Shown piece by piece: positions 53,093 through 63,409 of a stretch of 64,000 nt of DNA; positions within the stretch are counted from its first letter, which is position 1, and each line of letters opens with the position of its first letter. A model generated the notes under the pieces. It was given only the letters and a program-made list of their open reading frames with translations, made no database searches and had not been told where the DNA came from. Both the position numbers and the translations under genes were made by a program. This DNA is from Closterium sp. NIES-65 (taxonomy: Eukaryota > Streptophyta > Zygnematophyceae > Desmidiales > Closteriaceae). The stretch lies in assembly GCA_948144175.1 (NCBI GenBank), contig CANXME010000853.1:124001-188000 (forward strand), read 5' to 3'.

Positions 53093-53510
53093 TGTCACTG
53101 CATATGCAGTTAATGCATATGCAATAACAGTAGAATGATGGTATAGTGTGGGCTTCATACTAAGACCATAGGAAGACTATATAGGAATAAGAGTATAAGT
53201 AATAGGAGTAGTATGTAGCGAAGTTACTATTAGGAGCGAGGGTGTAGAAGGGGGGAAACCGGATAGGAGCGGTTGAGATAAAAAGGGGGAAAGACTTCGA
53301 AGGGCGAAATGTGAAACCAATCAACCCCAGCCTCGAGCCGCACATTTGGAAATGTACAGCCAGGGGTGGGGTAAGGTCACTCACCTCCAACCCATCGATA
53401 CTTTCTTGTTGTTATTGTCTCGAACTAGTGAAGGTTGTTGATTCCAGCTTTAGCACACTGCAGCACATCACTAAGAGGGAACCTACGGGGTGTAGGACTG
53501 AGCTCCTTCA
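53093..53510 (+). repeat. Element I 5' LTR
   Basis: Begins tgtcactgcatatgcagtta and ends gagctccttca. It matches 58,687-59,104 at equal length. I could not assign the tRNA for the primer site that should follow; sequence after 53,510 does not fit initiator tRNA-Met. Confidence 0.88.
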
Positions 53511-53597
53511 TAACAACGAGAAAGGTGAGACGGTAGTCTTGTAGCGCGGGCTATATGGACAAGTACAAGCTGCGCTGGGGTAGGGTGTTCAGCCGAC

Positions 53598-54180
53598 GTG
53601 AGGAAGAGCGGGTGCGACGTGAACCGTCACGAGAACGTGGGCGGTCCTGAGAGCGATCGCCACGCCGACCAGCCTTCCGCGTGGATCGGGTCCCGGCCAC
53701 GAGGGACGGTCGAACAGAAAATGCGAGAGCGGATGCCGAAGGATCGGATCGAAATGCGTGGCTGCGCGAGGGCGCACGCGGGACTGGCGCGGAGGGCGGA
53801 AGCCACCGCGACGCAGGGGTGTTCTACCCGCCGGAAGATCGCGGACAGCGCCGCGATGAGAGAGGTCGTTGGCGAGTATTCGAGGAACGACGCCGCGGAC
53901 TGGGAGAGAACAGCAGTGGCGACGCTCGCGAAGGGGGCTCGCAGGAGAAGGTGGCCCAGGAACCGACGCAGGAGAGGGACGCGGGAGAAGATGAAGGGGA
54001 ATAAAGAATGCCGGATGAGGAGGCGGAGGTGGAAAGGGCGGATGAGACGCAATCAGAGGGAACGGGCGAGGCGGAAACCCTGCCGGCGGAAGAGCACAGG
54101 GGGATAAGCCAGGCGACGGTGTATGGTAGAGATGAGGAAGGGGAGGAAGTGGAGCAGGATGTGTAGTGTGCCCTTATGGC
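53598..54180 (+). pseudogene. Element I gag-like charged region
   Basis: Frames here are very rich in Arg, Glu, Asp and Gly, as in the C-terminal parts of Gag proteins of some algal Gypsy elements. I do not see a Gag core or zinc knuckle and the assignment rests on position. Confidence 0.4.
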
Positions 54181-54329
54181 CTGGAGAAGAAGGGAGGAAA
54201 TAGGGCTGCGGAGCGGGGGTAAAGATGGCAGGCGTGAGCTGGGAAAGAAGGAACAGGTGAAGGGAGAGAAGCCAGCCGAGCCAGCCCTGGAGCGAGCCCC
54301 CGCACGACATCCCCAAGAGAGGCTGGCGT

Positions 54330-54790
54330 GCCAGACCTCCGTGCTATTGCTGGAGAAGGGGGCCACGGAAGTGGAAGGGGAGAAGGTAAAGGCAGCCATC
54401 ATAGATACGGGGGCGCAGAGCGTGATGTTGGGCAAGGGGATGGCTGAAAGGCAAGGGGATGGCTGAAAGGCTAGGGCTGCTGGCGCCGGAGAGACATGTG
54501 AAAAAGGGGATGTTGGTGATGACAGCGGAAGGGGGGGAACCTAAGTGGATGCCGTGCACACGAACGCCCATAGAAGTGACGCTGCTGCCGGGGGGGGAGC
54601 ACGAGACCAAAATCCGCACGAAGTGCGGAATCTCTGAGTCGGAAGACTTTGACGTGTTGGTGGGCACCGAGCTGGTGTATGCGGTAGGGATGAGAATATG
54701 CACATGGACGGAGAAGGTTGAGTTTAGGATGAGGTACTGGAAGAAGGAGGGGCCGCTGGGAGAGCTGCCAGTGCGGTTTGTGAAGGTAGT
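54330..54790 (+). pseudogene. Element I aspartic protease
   Basis: The active-site block AAIIDTGAQSVMLGKGM lies near 54,390-54,440, followed by the flap region and DVLVGTELVYAVGMRI, the second conserved retropepsin block. It precedes the methyltransferase-like region. Confidence 0.8.
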
Positions 54791-55640
54791 GGTGAGGAGG
54801 ATGGCAGAGCACCATGCGAGGAAGCTGCAAGCGGATTATCCAGAATTGTTGAGTGAGAGAGTGATCAGAGAAGCTATGGGGGGGACGGCCCACGATGTGA
54901 AGGAGATGAGTGAGGCGGAGGTGGCGAGCTGGGGGCAGGTAGATCTGCTTGTGGCAGGGTGGGAATGCCAAGGGGTGTCATGGGCAGGCAAATGGAAGGG
55001 AGAAGGAGATCAGAGGACAAGGCTGATGGAGGAGCTGTTCCGAATCCTGGAATGGCTATAGGAGAGGCAGGGCAGGGTGGCGTACTTGCTAGAGAACATG
55101 GACCTAGAGGGAGATAGCAGGGAGCCGATCCGACTGGTGAGGGACAGAATCAGGGGGCAGTTGGGAGAAAGGGTGAGCTGTGATGCGGCCAGAATGGGGT
55201 CGTATGCGCGCAGGCTCAGAATGTATTGGCAGAATGTGGTCCCTGCCGTGCAGCTGCAAGCAGAGATAGAGGGGGTAAAGCGAGCAGCAGAGCGGAAGGT
55301 GCAGGAAATCAAGGCGCCAGGACGTACCCCAGCGCCAGTGTGTCGCAAGAGCTACAACAGGCATGAGCAATGCAACCAAGCGGGGCAAGAGCGGCGAGCC
55401 CTGCCCACTCTGGTGGCATATGTGGGGGCAGTAGGGTGCAAGTGGGAAGCAGGGCAGCCTGGTCCGGGGATGGTGTATGATCATGGGAGGAAGAGATGGG
55501 AGGAGCCCACGGCACTCGAGCGGGAGCTGGCTATGGGGTACGGAGAAGATGCAACAGCTGCACCCGGGGCGAGTGAGGCGGACAGGAGGAGGGCTCTGGG
55601 GAATGCAATGGACGGCCACGTGCTGAGGTGGCTAGTGCAG
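54790..55640 (+). pseudogene. Cytosine-5 DNA methyltransferase-like domain in element I
   Basis: Visible C5-methyltransferase signatures are motif IV with the catalytic Cys (DLLVAGWECQGVSWAGK; ECQ in place of the usual PCQ), motif VI (YLLENMDLEG, the E-N pair), a motif VIII-like stretch (DAARMGSYARRLRMYWQN), a target-recognition-like stretch (ALPTLVAYVGAVG then GMVYDHGRKRWEEP), an ERELAMGYG block and motif X (LGNAMDGHVLRWL). Spacing fits prokaryotic and algal C5 methyltransferases. It lies between protease and RT. From memory, cytosine-methyltransferase-bearing retrotransposons are known in dinoflagellates and a charophyte alga. Whether this copy was ever active is not knowable here; the copy is broken. 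Confidence 0.85.
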
Positions 55641-55849
55641 CGGATGTGGCGAGAGATGGTCGTGAGCTGGGGGCAGGAAGAAGAGAAGGGAGGAGTGGAT
55701 GCAGAGCCGCGGGGAGCATGGAGCTGCCAGGAGATGGGGGAAGAGAGCTGGGTGGTAGGGGAAGCAATGAGCAAGGAAGGGAAGGATGCCATGCAGGAGC
55801 TGCTGGCCAGGCACAGGAATTGCTTCGCCTTCACAATGCAAGAACTGGG

Positions 55850-57150
55850 GAGGTGCAAGGTGAAGGAGATGGAGCTGAAGCTGAGCAGCACAGAACAAGT
55901 GTTCCACCGCAGGAGGAAGATGCCGCCAGGGGACGAGGAAATCTGCAAGGAGAAGATCAAGGAGCTGCTGGAAGCGGGGCTGATTAGGAGATTAGAATCC
56001 GAGTACGCCACACCGACAGTGGTGGCAGCCAGGCGAGACCTGACAGGGGAGGTGCTGAGCAGGATGATGTGCGGGGACTACCGGGCGCTTAACAAAATCA
56101 CCGTAGCAGATAGGTACCCGATGTGGATGGCAGAAGAGATCTTTGATAAGTTAGCGGAAGGGGTGTTCTTCACCACGCTGGACCTGTGGTAGGGGTTCAA
56201 CCAGATCAAGATCCGGGAAGAGGGCATCAAGAAGACGGCCTTTCATGGGCCAGAAGGCCTAAACGAGTGGTTGTACATGCCATTTGGACTGGGGAACGCA
56301 TCAGCGGTGTTCCAGAGGGTCATGGACAGTGTGCTGCGGGGGGTGGAGTGCACGGCCTGCTACATCGATGATGTGGTAATCTTCAGCACGACCGAGCAGC
56401 AGCACCTTCTGGATATGGAGAGGACCCTGACGGCGATCGAAGTAGCAGGACTCACCTGCCACCCGAAGAAGTGCATATGGGGGGAACAGACAGTGCAGTA
56501 TCTGGGGTATGAGGTGAAAGGGGGGCAGATCGGGATCCAACAGGCCAAGGTAGAAGTCCTGGACAGACTAAGGGAGCCAAAGGACAAGTCAGGGCTGAGG
56601 GCGGTGCTGGGCTTTCTGAGCTACTACAGGCGGTTTGTACCCAACTTCAGCAAGAGAGCAGCGGTGCTGAATGGACTGTTGCGGGAGGACAAGGCATGGG
56701 AGTGGGGAGAGGCACAGAAAGGGGCACTCCAGGATCTGATGGCAGCAGTGAAGACTGCAACGGTGCTCAAGCTGCCCACGGCCGACCTCCCGTTCACATT
56801 GTACACTGACTGGAGCAGCCAAGGGATGGGGGGGATACTCTGTCAAGAGGTGGAGGGAGAGGAGAAGGTGGTGGCATACGCCAACAGGAGCTGCAACTCG
56901 GCAGAGGCGCAGTACATCTCATACATAGGGGAAGGACTGGCGGCCATGTGGGTTGTGGGGCACTTCAGAGTATACTTGCAGGGGAGGGAGTTCACCTTGG
57001 TGACAGATCACCAGCCCTTGACGTGGCTAATGACCACCCCGGGGTTGACGGGAAGGAATGCACGGTGGGCTATGAAGCTGCAAGAGCATGACTTCAAAAT
57101 TAAGCACAGGCCAGGGAAGACACTGCAGCACGTGGACGGTCTCTCACGGA
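55850..57150 (+). pseudogene. Element I reverse transcriptase and RNase H
   Basis: RT blocks include RRRKMPPGDEEICKEKI, CGDYRALNKITVADRYP, MPFGLGNASAVFQRVM and catalytic CYIDDVVIFS. RNase H shows LYTDWSSQGMGGIL, the REFTLVTDHQPLTWLM block and HRPGKTLQHVDGLSR. The order protease-RT-RH-integrase defines Ty3/Gypsy. Confidence 0.88.
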
Positions 57151-57399
57151 ACCCCCCACCGCCAGAGCCCACCGTTACCTTAACACTGCTGGCTAGGCAA
57201 GCAGAGTTGAGTGGGGCCAAGGGGGAGAAGGGGCCAGCAGACATTTGGGAGGATGAACCGGCCATGCGGTGGGTGAAGGGAGAGACAGGAGAGGACGAGG
57301 AGCTGACAGTGTGGGTGAGGGCAAGGGGACTGCACTACAGATGGTACCAGCAGCAGCTGCAGGTGCAGACGGAAGATGGGTGGAAGCTGGTGCCGGCAC

Positions 57400-58550
57400 C
57401 AAGTGAGAGGGAGGCGGTGATCAAAGAAATACACACCAAGCTAGGGCACTTTGGGCACGACAGGACAGTGCAGCTGCTAAAGATAGGGTGGTGGTGGGAA
57501 GGGATGCGGAGGCAAGTGAAGGGGTGGGTGGAGGGCTGTGAGGCATGCCAAAGAAGCAGGGCAAACCTCATCCAAGCCAAGGCGGAGTTGCAGTCGCTGC
57601 CCATCCGAGGCTTAGGTTTCAGATGGTCCCTAGATCTGGCGCGGGAGCTGCCGCTGAGCCGGGGAGGGAAGCAATACATAGTGCTCATGGTCGAGCATGT
57701 GAGCAAGTGGCTGGAGGTGAGGGCCATCCCGAGCAAGAGCTCTAGGCACGTAGCAGCAGCGTTCAAGGAACAAGTGGTATGCAGGTTTGGGGCATGTGCA
57801 GAGGTTCTCACGGATCAAGGGACAGAGTTTCAAGGGGAGTTCAAGAATCTTCTAGAGGAGACAGGGATCACCCACAGGCGCACCTCCCGGTACCACCCAC
57901 AGAGCGATGGGCTAACTGAGCGACTTGTGCAGACCTTGAAACGGGGATTGCGAGCGTATGGGGAAAAGAGGAAGCGGGACTGGGATGAGGAGCTGCATTG
58001 GATTGCTGCAGGGTACATGTTTGGGAAGCAGGCGGCCCTGAGGGATCACTCTCCTTATAGTCTCCTATACGATTGTGAGCCGCTGCTGCCGGTGTGAGCA
58101 GCCCGGGTCCTCACAGACACGGTGACCGCAGGAACGATAGAGAACTGGGTGACGCTGTCATAGGCCAGGGCTAGATACCTACGAGTGATGATGCCAGCGG
58201 CATTGGAGAATCTCCACACCGCACAGCTGAGGGATGCGCGGAGATATGAGCAGCGGCAACAGCAAGGGGCAGGGGGGAGACCCAGGAAGGGAGTGAGTCA
58301 GGGGCAGGAAGTGTACCTAAAGCGGGCAAAGCAAGACACGCTGGATGTTGGGGAGGGCACAGAGAGATGGAGGGTGAAGGAGGTACGTCCCTCAGGGGTC
58401 TTGGTGCTGGAAAATGACAAAGGGGCACTCCTGAAGGAGCACCAGAGTAACACGGCCATGGTCAGGGGGAGCAAGCCTCAAGAGAAGGGTCCTGTGACAC
58501 GGGCTCAAGTAGCTAGAGCACGAGCACAGGAGGGGGCAGTGGGTAAGTGA
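57400..58550 (+). pseudogene. Element I integrase
   Basis: The zinc block is HTKLGHFGHDRTVQL with CEACQRSRANL. The core has RWSLDLARELP, VLTDQGTEFQGEFKN and SRYHPQSDGLTERLVQ. The C-terminal tail (about 58,180-58,550) is basic and Gln-rich with WRVKEVRPSGVLVLEN, resembling the GPY/F-type integrase end. Confidence 0.85.
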
Positions 58551-58686
58551 GGCTATGCAACCAGGAGAAGGAAGAAACAAGAGATACAGCAGGAGAAGAA
58601 CAGGTGCAGGGAGAAGAGCAGTGCAGGATGAAGAGGAGGTGCATGAAGAAGAGCAGGGGCTGAGAGGAGAAAGATTCTCCGACAGC

Positions 58687-59251
58687 TGTCATCGCATATG
58701 CACTTAATGCATATGCAATAACGGTAGAATGATGGTATAGTGTGGGCTTCATACTAAGACCATAGGAAGACTATATAGGAATAAGAGTATAAGTAATAGG
58801 AGTAGCATGTAGCGAAGTTACTGCTAGGAGCGGGGGTGTAGAAGGGGGGAAACTGGATAAGAGCGGTTGAGATAAAAAGGGGGAAAGACTTCGAAGGGCG
58901 AAATGTGAAACCAATCAACCCCAGCCCCGAGCCGCACATTTGGAAATGTGCAGCCAGGGGTGGGGTAAGGTCACTCACCTCCAACCCATCGATGCTTTCT
59001 CGTTGTTATTCTCTCGAACTAGTGAAAGTTGTTGATTCCAGCTTTAGCACACTGCAGCACATCACTAAGAGGGAACCTACGGGGTGTAGGACTGAGCTCC
59101 TTCATGTGGGTAAGTGAGGCTATGCAACCAGGAGAAGGAAGAAACAAGAGATACAGCAAGAGAAGAACATGTGCAGGGAGAGGAGCAGGTGCAGGATGAA
59201 GAGGAGGTGCATGAAGATGAGCAGGGGCTGAGAGGAGAAAGGTTCTCCGAC
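58687..59251 (+). repeat. Element I 3' LTR and trailing duplication
   Basis: The 418-bp LTR (58,687-59,104) is followed by 59,107-59,251, which repeats 58,540-58,684, the segment just upstream of the LTR (starting tgggtaagtgaggctatgca and ending ttctccgac). The flank acgct comes only after this extra copy. The duplication therefore inserted together with the element. Confidence 0.75.
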
Positions 59252-59256
59252 ACGCT

Positions 59257-59487
59257 CACGAGGAACACGACTACCAGTGCAACGCGCGCGAACATGTGAG
59301 GCAGAACGAGACGCAGGCTCACGGCGCTCTGTAAGCGATTCTGTCTGCTCAGTGTAAGGAGAAGGAGCAGGCAGTGGAGAGCCTGGCTGTAACGGAAGGC
59401 CAGTAGAAGATGGGAGGCTAAGAACCTGGCGAAGCGCGGAGTCAGGCGGTGGCAGAGACGACGGTGACGGCGGAGCGAAGAACAGTC
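59257..59487 (-). pseudogene. Copia F linker piece
   Basis: The minus strand continues the F linker beyond I, matching C at about 35,010-35,215 (shared gaggaacacgac and gcgaagaacag). It ends exactly where the J LTR begins. Confidence 0.7.
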
Positions 59488-60260
59488 TGTTGTTCAGGAT
59501 CCGTCACTTTGAGAGCTTACGACGAACTCATTACTCAACTAAACGCAAATCCGCTCGGTAGGATTGTGCGCCTTAGGCTTAGCTACCATCTCCAAGTTGA
59601 ATCTGTTGTCAAGATGGTCTATAGAGTGAGAACTGATTGAAAACGTCCAGCAGCTGCATGACTAGAATGGTGGAGGAAGTACAAGCATTAAGGCATAGGA
59701 AGTTGGAGTTGGGAACCTCCAAGAGAACCATGAGACGGAAGGGGTTCTCCAAGAGCTAGGGAAGGATGGTAGGAACCTTCCTAGCAGCAAGGATGCAACT
59801 CTCATCATGAAGTCCTTGAGGTGTCACATGCAAAATCCAATCTAGTTGGATTTTGCCTAGGTGTTGCAACATTTGCAACCCATGCTAGAAACTTCTAGCC
59901 ACCCCAATCCAAAAGTCAAAGTTGCCTTCCCTAACCACCCAACCAAAGATCCCTTTATAGTCATGTCCCAAGTAATCACCCAAATTAGATATAACCCCAA
60001 AAGGTAATAAGAAATCCAAGTCTTGGAAATCTTGTAACTTGGGCGATCTTGGTCGGAATAAGTCGATCTTGGTATCGTTGGAAAGCTCTGGATTTCTCCT
60101 TCATGATCAAGCATTTAGACTTGGTGAAAAACACAGAGATGATAATATCCAACGGCCATGCACAATGACATATGCTCATGCAGGTCATGCAAGCACAAAT
60201 AGCACGAGCACTGGGCAGGACGTTAGGATGACATGCACTCAGAATGACGTGCATCCAACA
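59488..60260 (-). repeat. Probable J 3' LTR
   Basis: Starts tgttgttcagg exactly where F homology ends and ends gtgcatccaaca directly before the polypurine tract complement. The region near 60,040-60,110 has the cttgtaact...ggaaagctc layout seen in many plant LTRs. A weakly similar segment lies at 63,130-63,300 and may be the 5' counterpart. No second copy is clear enough to measure age. Confidence 0.6.
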
Positions 60261-60344
60261 AACTCCCCCTCAGACTAACGGACTGCATGCACACACACTC
60301 ATACACATGCAAACTCTCATGCACTCATGACACTGCTGCCCACA

Positions 60345-62345
60345 CTAGTGCAATGCCATGCCACACATCTTAGCACACTTCCAATGTGCGCTCTCGAGAA
60401 GTCTCTTGGTGAGAAAATCTGCCGCCTGCTTGCTAGCCTTCACATGGTGAAGCTCAACAATCCCCTCCTTCACCATCTGCCTCACCCAGTGCCACTTAAT
60501 CTTCATGTGCTTGTTCAGCCCATTCAGGATATGATTATTGGCCATGCTAATAGCAGCCTCGCTGTCAGAGAAAAGTGGTGTAGGTCCCTGCTGTTCAGCT
60601 CCCATGTCCTCCAGTAGCTTCCTCAAGAGCACGATCTCCTTGATGGCATGGTACATCGCCATGTACTCTGCCTCTCCGGAAGACTGAGCAATCTCACTCT
60701 GCTTCTTGGACTTCCAGCTCACTGGTCCACCTCCGACCATGCACACAAAGCCGCCAACCGATGACTGATCCTCATCCTCTGAGGCCCATGTGGCGTCGGT
60801 GAAGCACGAGAGCTTCAAGGTTCCAGGTGTGACCCCATCTGGTCCAATCTGTTTCAGCTGGCCGCCAGCTGAAAACTGAACACCAGCAGATGCCGTTGAT
60901 CCGAGGTAGTGCACCAAGCGCTTTGCCACCTCCAACTGCTCCTTAGTGGGCCGCTGCACAACTCTGGCCAGCTGCCCCACTCCGAATGAAGCATCAGGTC
61001 GCGTATGTACAGCTGCATACATCACACTCCCAATGAGTGACTGGTACTCATTCTGTTGCTCATCCTCAAGTACATTATCCTCCTCAGCTGCCTTCTTCAT
61101 TTTGAAGCCCGCAGGGAATTGTGTCATCACAGTGCGACCCCCAGTCACACCATACCGCTCCATGACACCAGAGATGTAGTGTGACTGATGCACCTTCAGC
61201 CACCTCCTCTCAACATCCCTCTCAATCTGTAGCCCCAAGTAATAGTGGACATCCCCCAGCATCTTGCACTTGAAGTTGTCCATCAGCAGCTTCTGTGTCC
61301 TCTCAATCTGCTCCATGGAAGGCGAGAACAGCAGTATGTCATCGACATACACCCGCAGCAAGAGCAGCTGCTCCCCCTTTCCAAGCAGAAACAAGCTGTG
61401 ATCCGCCTGGGACGTCTTGAAGCCTCCACCCAGCAGCACCTCCTCCAGCTTCTCGTACCAACACCTGGGCGCTTGCTTAAGGCCATAGATGGCCTTCTTA
61501 AGCTTGCACACCTGGCTGGTTCCATCCTCATAGCCGTCGGGCTGCGCCATGTAGATATCCTCCAGCAGCAGTCCATTGAGGAACGCAGTGGTGATATCCA
61601 TCTGCTTCACATGCCATCCCTTCACAGCTGCGCCAGCCATCAAAGTCCTCAATGTCAATGGCTTAGCAACGGGAGCGAAGATCTCCCCAAAGTCAACCTT
61701 CTCTTTCTGATGAAACCCCTTGGCGACCAAACGGCTCTTGAACCGCTCCAACGCACCATCAGCTCCACTCTTCACCTTGAAGACCCACTTGCTGCTGATC
61801 GGCCGTCGCCCCTCGGGTAACTCAACAAGCTCCCAAGTCCCATTCTCAATGAGACTGTTGAGCTCCGCATCCATGGCAGCCTTCCACTCCTCCTTCTGGG
61901 GTCCACTCAGTGCCTCCTCCACTGTGGCTGGTTCTCCAGGCAAGGGTGTGAAGAAACAGAAGGCCATCTCCTCATCCTCTCCCTCATCCGCCTGAATCGC
62001 CATGGCACCTTGCTTGGGTCCTCCAAAACGGCTATACTTCAGCCTTGAGGGTGCTACTACCACTCTCTTCTTGCGGGTTGCACTCTGCTGCCCATATGGT
62101 GAAGCTCCTCTCTGCACACTCCTCTTGGTGACCTTGGCGGTTGCAGCAGGCTTGGGCTGAAATGGTGAGTCCACACGTGCCGACTCATCCTCCAACCCCT
62201 CCTCTGCAGCACGACCAGAAACTTGCTGCTCACCACCGCCACTGTGGTCACTGATCAGCTCTGACCCAGGGAGATCCTCAAGGTGCAGCTGAACCTCCTC
62301 CACTGCAGACCGCTCAATCTCCTGTAGACGCAAGCAAATCTGCAC
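60345..62345 (-). CDS. J reverse transcriptase and RNase H
   Basis: One open frame of 666 codons. A charged linker precedes RT, which has EWKAAMDAELNSLIENGTWE, SKWVFKVKSGADG, KQMDITTAFLNGLLLEDIYM, GLKQAPRCWYEKL and the catalytic block RVYVDDILLFS. RNase H follows with CFTDATWASEDEDQSSVGG and SSGEAEYMAMYHAIKE, ending with the ASKQAADFLTKRL tail typical of Copia. It is the most intact Copia pol stretch in the window. Confidence 0.92.
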   Translation of the reverse strand: MQICLRLQEIERSAVEEVQLHLEDLPGSELISDHSGGGEQQVSGRAAEEGLEDESARVDSPFQPKPAATAKVTKRSVQRGASPYGQQSATRKKRVVVAPSRLKYSRFGGPKQGAMAIQADEGEDEEMAFCFFTPLPGEPATVEEALSGPQKEEWKAAMDAELNSLIENGTWELVELPEGRRPISSKWVFKVKSGADGALERFKSRLVAKGFHQKEKVDFGEIFAPVAKPLTLRTLMAGAAVKGWHVKQMDITTAFLNGLLLEDIYMAQPDGYEDGTSQVCKLKKAIYGLKQAPRCWYEKLEEVLLGGGFKTSQADHSLFLLGKGEQLLLLRVYVDDILLFSPSMEQIERTQKLLMDNFKCKMLGDVHYYLGLQIERDVERRWLKVHQSHYISGVMERYGVTGGRTVMTQFPAGFKMKKAAEEDNVLEDEQQNEYQSLIGSVMYAAVHTRPDASFGVGQLARVVQRPTKEQLEVAKRLVHYLGSTASAGVQFSAGGQLKQIGPDGVTPGTLKLSCFTDATWASEDEDQSSVGGFVCMVGGGPVSWKSKKQSEIAQSSGEAEYMAMYHAIKEIVLLRKLLEDMGAEQQGPTPLFSDSEAAISMANNHILNGLNKHMKIKWHWVRQMVKEGIVELHHVKASKQAADFLTKRLLESAHWKCAKMCGMALH

Positions 62346-62354
62346 CTGCTGCTG

Positions 62355-63119
62355 CTACTGCCAGTCCTTGTACATGACGTCCTCCACAAACTTGACGTCA
62401 CGGCTGACCAGCGTCTTCTTGCTCTTGGGGTCCCACATCAGCCACCCCTTCAAGTCAGTAGCCATCCCAAGATGGACAGCCCACACAGCAGCAACTTCTA
62501 GCTTGTGCCTCTTCTCCTTAGGCACCATCACAAGCCCCATGCAGCCCCACACCCGCAGCATGTCAATAGATGGCTTCTTCTCAAGCCAACGCTCGTACGG
62601 CACCCAATGCTTGTCGCCAACATGTGTTAAGACCCTGTTCTTGACCGTGATGACATGGCGAATGGCATCGGGCCAGAACTTGTAGGGCATCCCAGCAGCC
62701 CCCAACAAGGTCTTAGCCGCCTCGCCAATGGTCCGGTTCGCACGCTCAGCAATGCCGTTCTGCTGCGGTGTTCCTGGGCAGGTCAGCTGGTGTCGGATGC
62801 CATTCCTCTTGAGAAACTTGGTGAATTCCGCTCCAAGGAACTCCTCACCACGGTCGCTCCTCAGCACCTTCACCAGCCGCATCGCTTGCCGCTCCACCAT
62901 CGGCAACCAATCCTCCTTGATTGCCGCTCCAGCATCGCTCTCCTTGGACAGGGGACGTGCCCACGTGAAACGGCTCCATTCGTCCACCATGGTGAGGAAG
63001 TATCCCATAGGCAACCCAACTTTGACCTTTGTCACTATCCCAACCTCCACAATCCACCACAACCCAACTTGGCCACACTTGCCAACCTGGTTTGGCACCT
63101 CCCAACCACTTGGCAGCAT
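62355..63119 (-). pseudogene. J integrase core
   Basis: The minus strand carries FLTMVDEWSRFTWARPL, VLRSDRGEEFLGAEF, CPGTPQQNGIAERANRT and the downstream WGCMGLVMVPKEKRHKLE block of Copia integrases. Homology is clear from FLTMVDEW onward (about 63,010 and lower); the N-terminal flank does not look like integrase. Confidence 0.85.
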
Positions 63120-63305
63120 CTACAGTGATGTTGACGAATTTCCCAACCACCAAAAGTCTATACCCCTTATGGAGTCAACCCCACAACTTCCCATAGTCAC
63201 CACAACCAAATATCAAAAGCATACGAACTTCCAACGTTCGTAACTTTCTTGTTCGTGCTCCGATTGAAGCGATACTTGGTTCGTCGGAAAGCTCAAGCCA
63301 AATTA

Positions 63306-63336
<31 letters not shown>

Positions 63337-63409
63337 CACGCATGCAACGCACGAACATGTGATGGGAGGCAGACAGACGTGAATGCAAGTGATAGCATCA
63401 CATAACAGG
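63120..63409. other. LTR-like remnant and CA microsatellite
   Basis: No coding domain. A segment near 63,235-63,292 (cgtaactttcttgttcgtgc followed later by cggaaagctc) has the layout of plant LTRs. A perfect ca run lies at 63,308-63,336. It separates J from fragment K. Confidence 0.45.

Larger units (their letters stand above)
53093..59252 (+). mobile_element. Ty3/Gypsy element I carrying a DNA methyltransferase domain
   Basis: Two 418-bp LTRs (53,093-53,510 and 58,687-59,104, about 4% different) frame a plus-strand Gypsy element inserted in F. The flank acgct occurs at 53,088-53,092 and 59,252-59,256 (the a at 59,252 could belong to either). Parts in order: charged gag-like region (about 53,600-54,180), aspartic protease (about 54,330-54,790), cytosine-5 methyltransferase-like domain (about 54,790-55,640), RT (about 55,850-56,560), RNase H (about 56,780-57,150) and integrase (about 57,400-58,080). 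A copy of about 145 bp of the internal 3' end lies after the 3' LTR. Several breaks; I see no chromodomain. Confidence 0.88.
28727..59487 (-). mobile_element. Copia element F, oldest layer of the nest, split by later insertions
   Basis: Visible F pieces are 59,257-59,487 (linker), 51,562-53,087 (linker and RT), 30,663-31,308 (RNase H and 3' untranslated part) and 28,727-28,869 (3' LTR and polypurine tract). The intervening DNA belongs to I, C and G. Piece boundaries fall exactly at the target duplications of those inserts: acgct/cgct for I, aggtc for C, aagtg/aaatg for G. The remaining upstream part may be fragment K (63,410-64,000) beyond J. F is of the same family as A-D and broken mainly by the insertions. 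Confidence 0.8.
59488..63119 (-). mobile_element. Copia element J, a second Copia lineage
   Basis: A likely 3' LTR (59,488-60,260, TGTTG...CAACA) is followed by a clear polypurine tract complement (aactccccctcag at 60,261-60,273). Then come RT-RNase H (62,345-60,345) and integrase (63,119-62,355) on the minus strand. Its proteins differ clearly from the A-D/F family, and its LTR is several times longer. It lies in F sequence; its 5' end is unclear near 63,120-63,400. The RT-RNase H frame is intact over 666 codons. Confidence 0.8.

Noticed and set aside
53598-54107. Candidate host gene encoding an Arg-rich basic protein
   Set aside because: It lies between the 5' LTR and protease of element I, so it is more simply a gag-region remnant.
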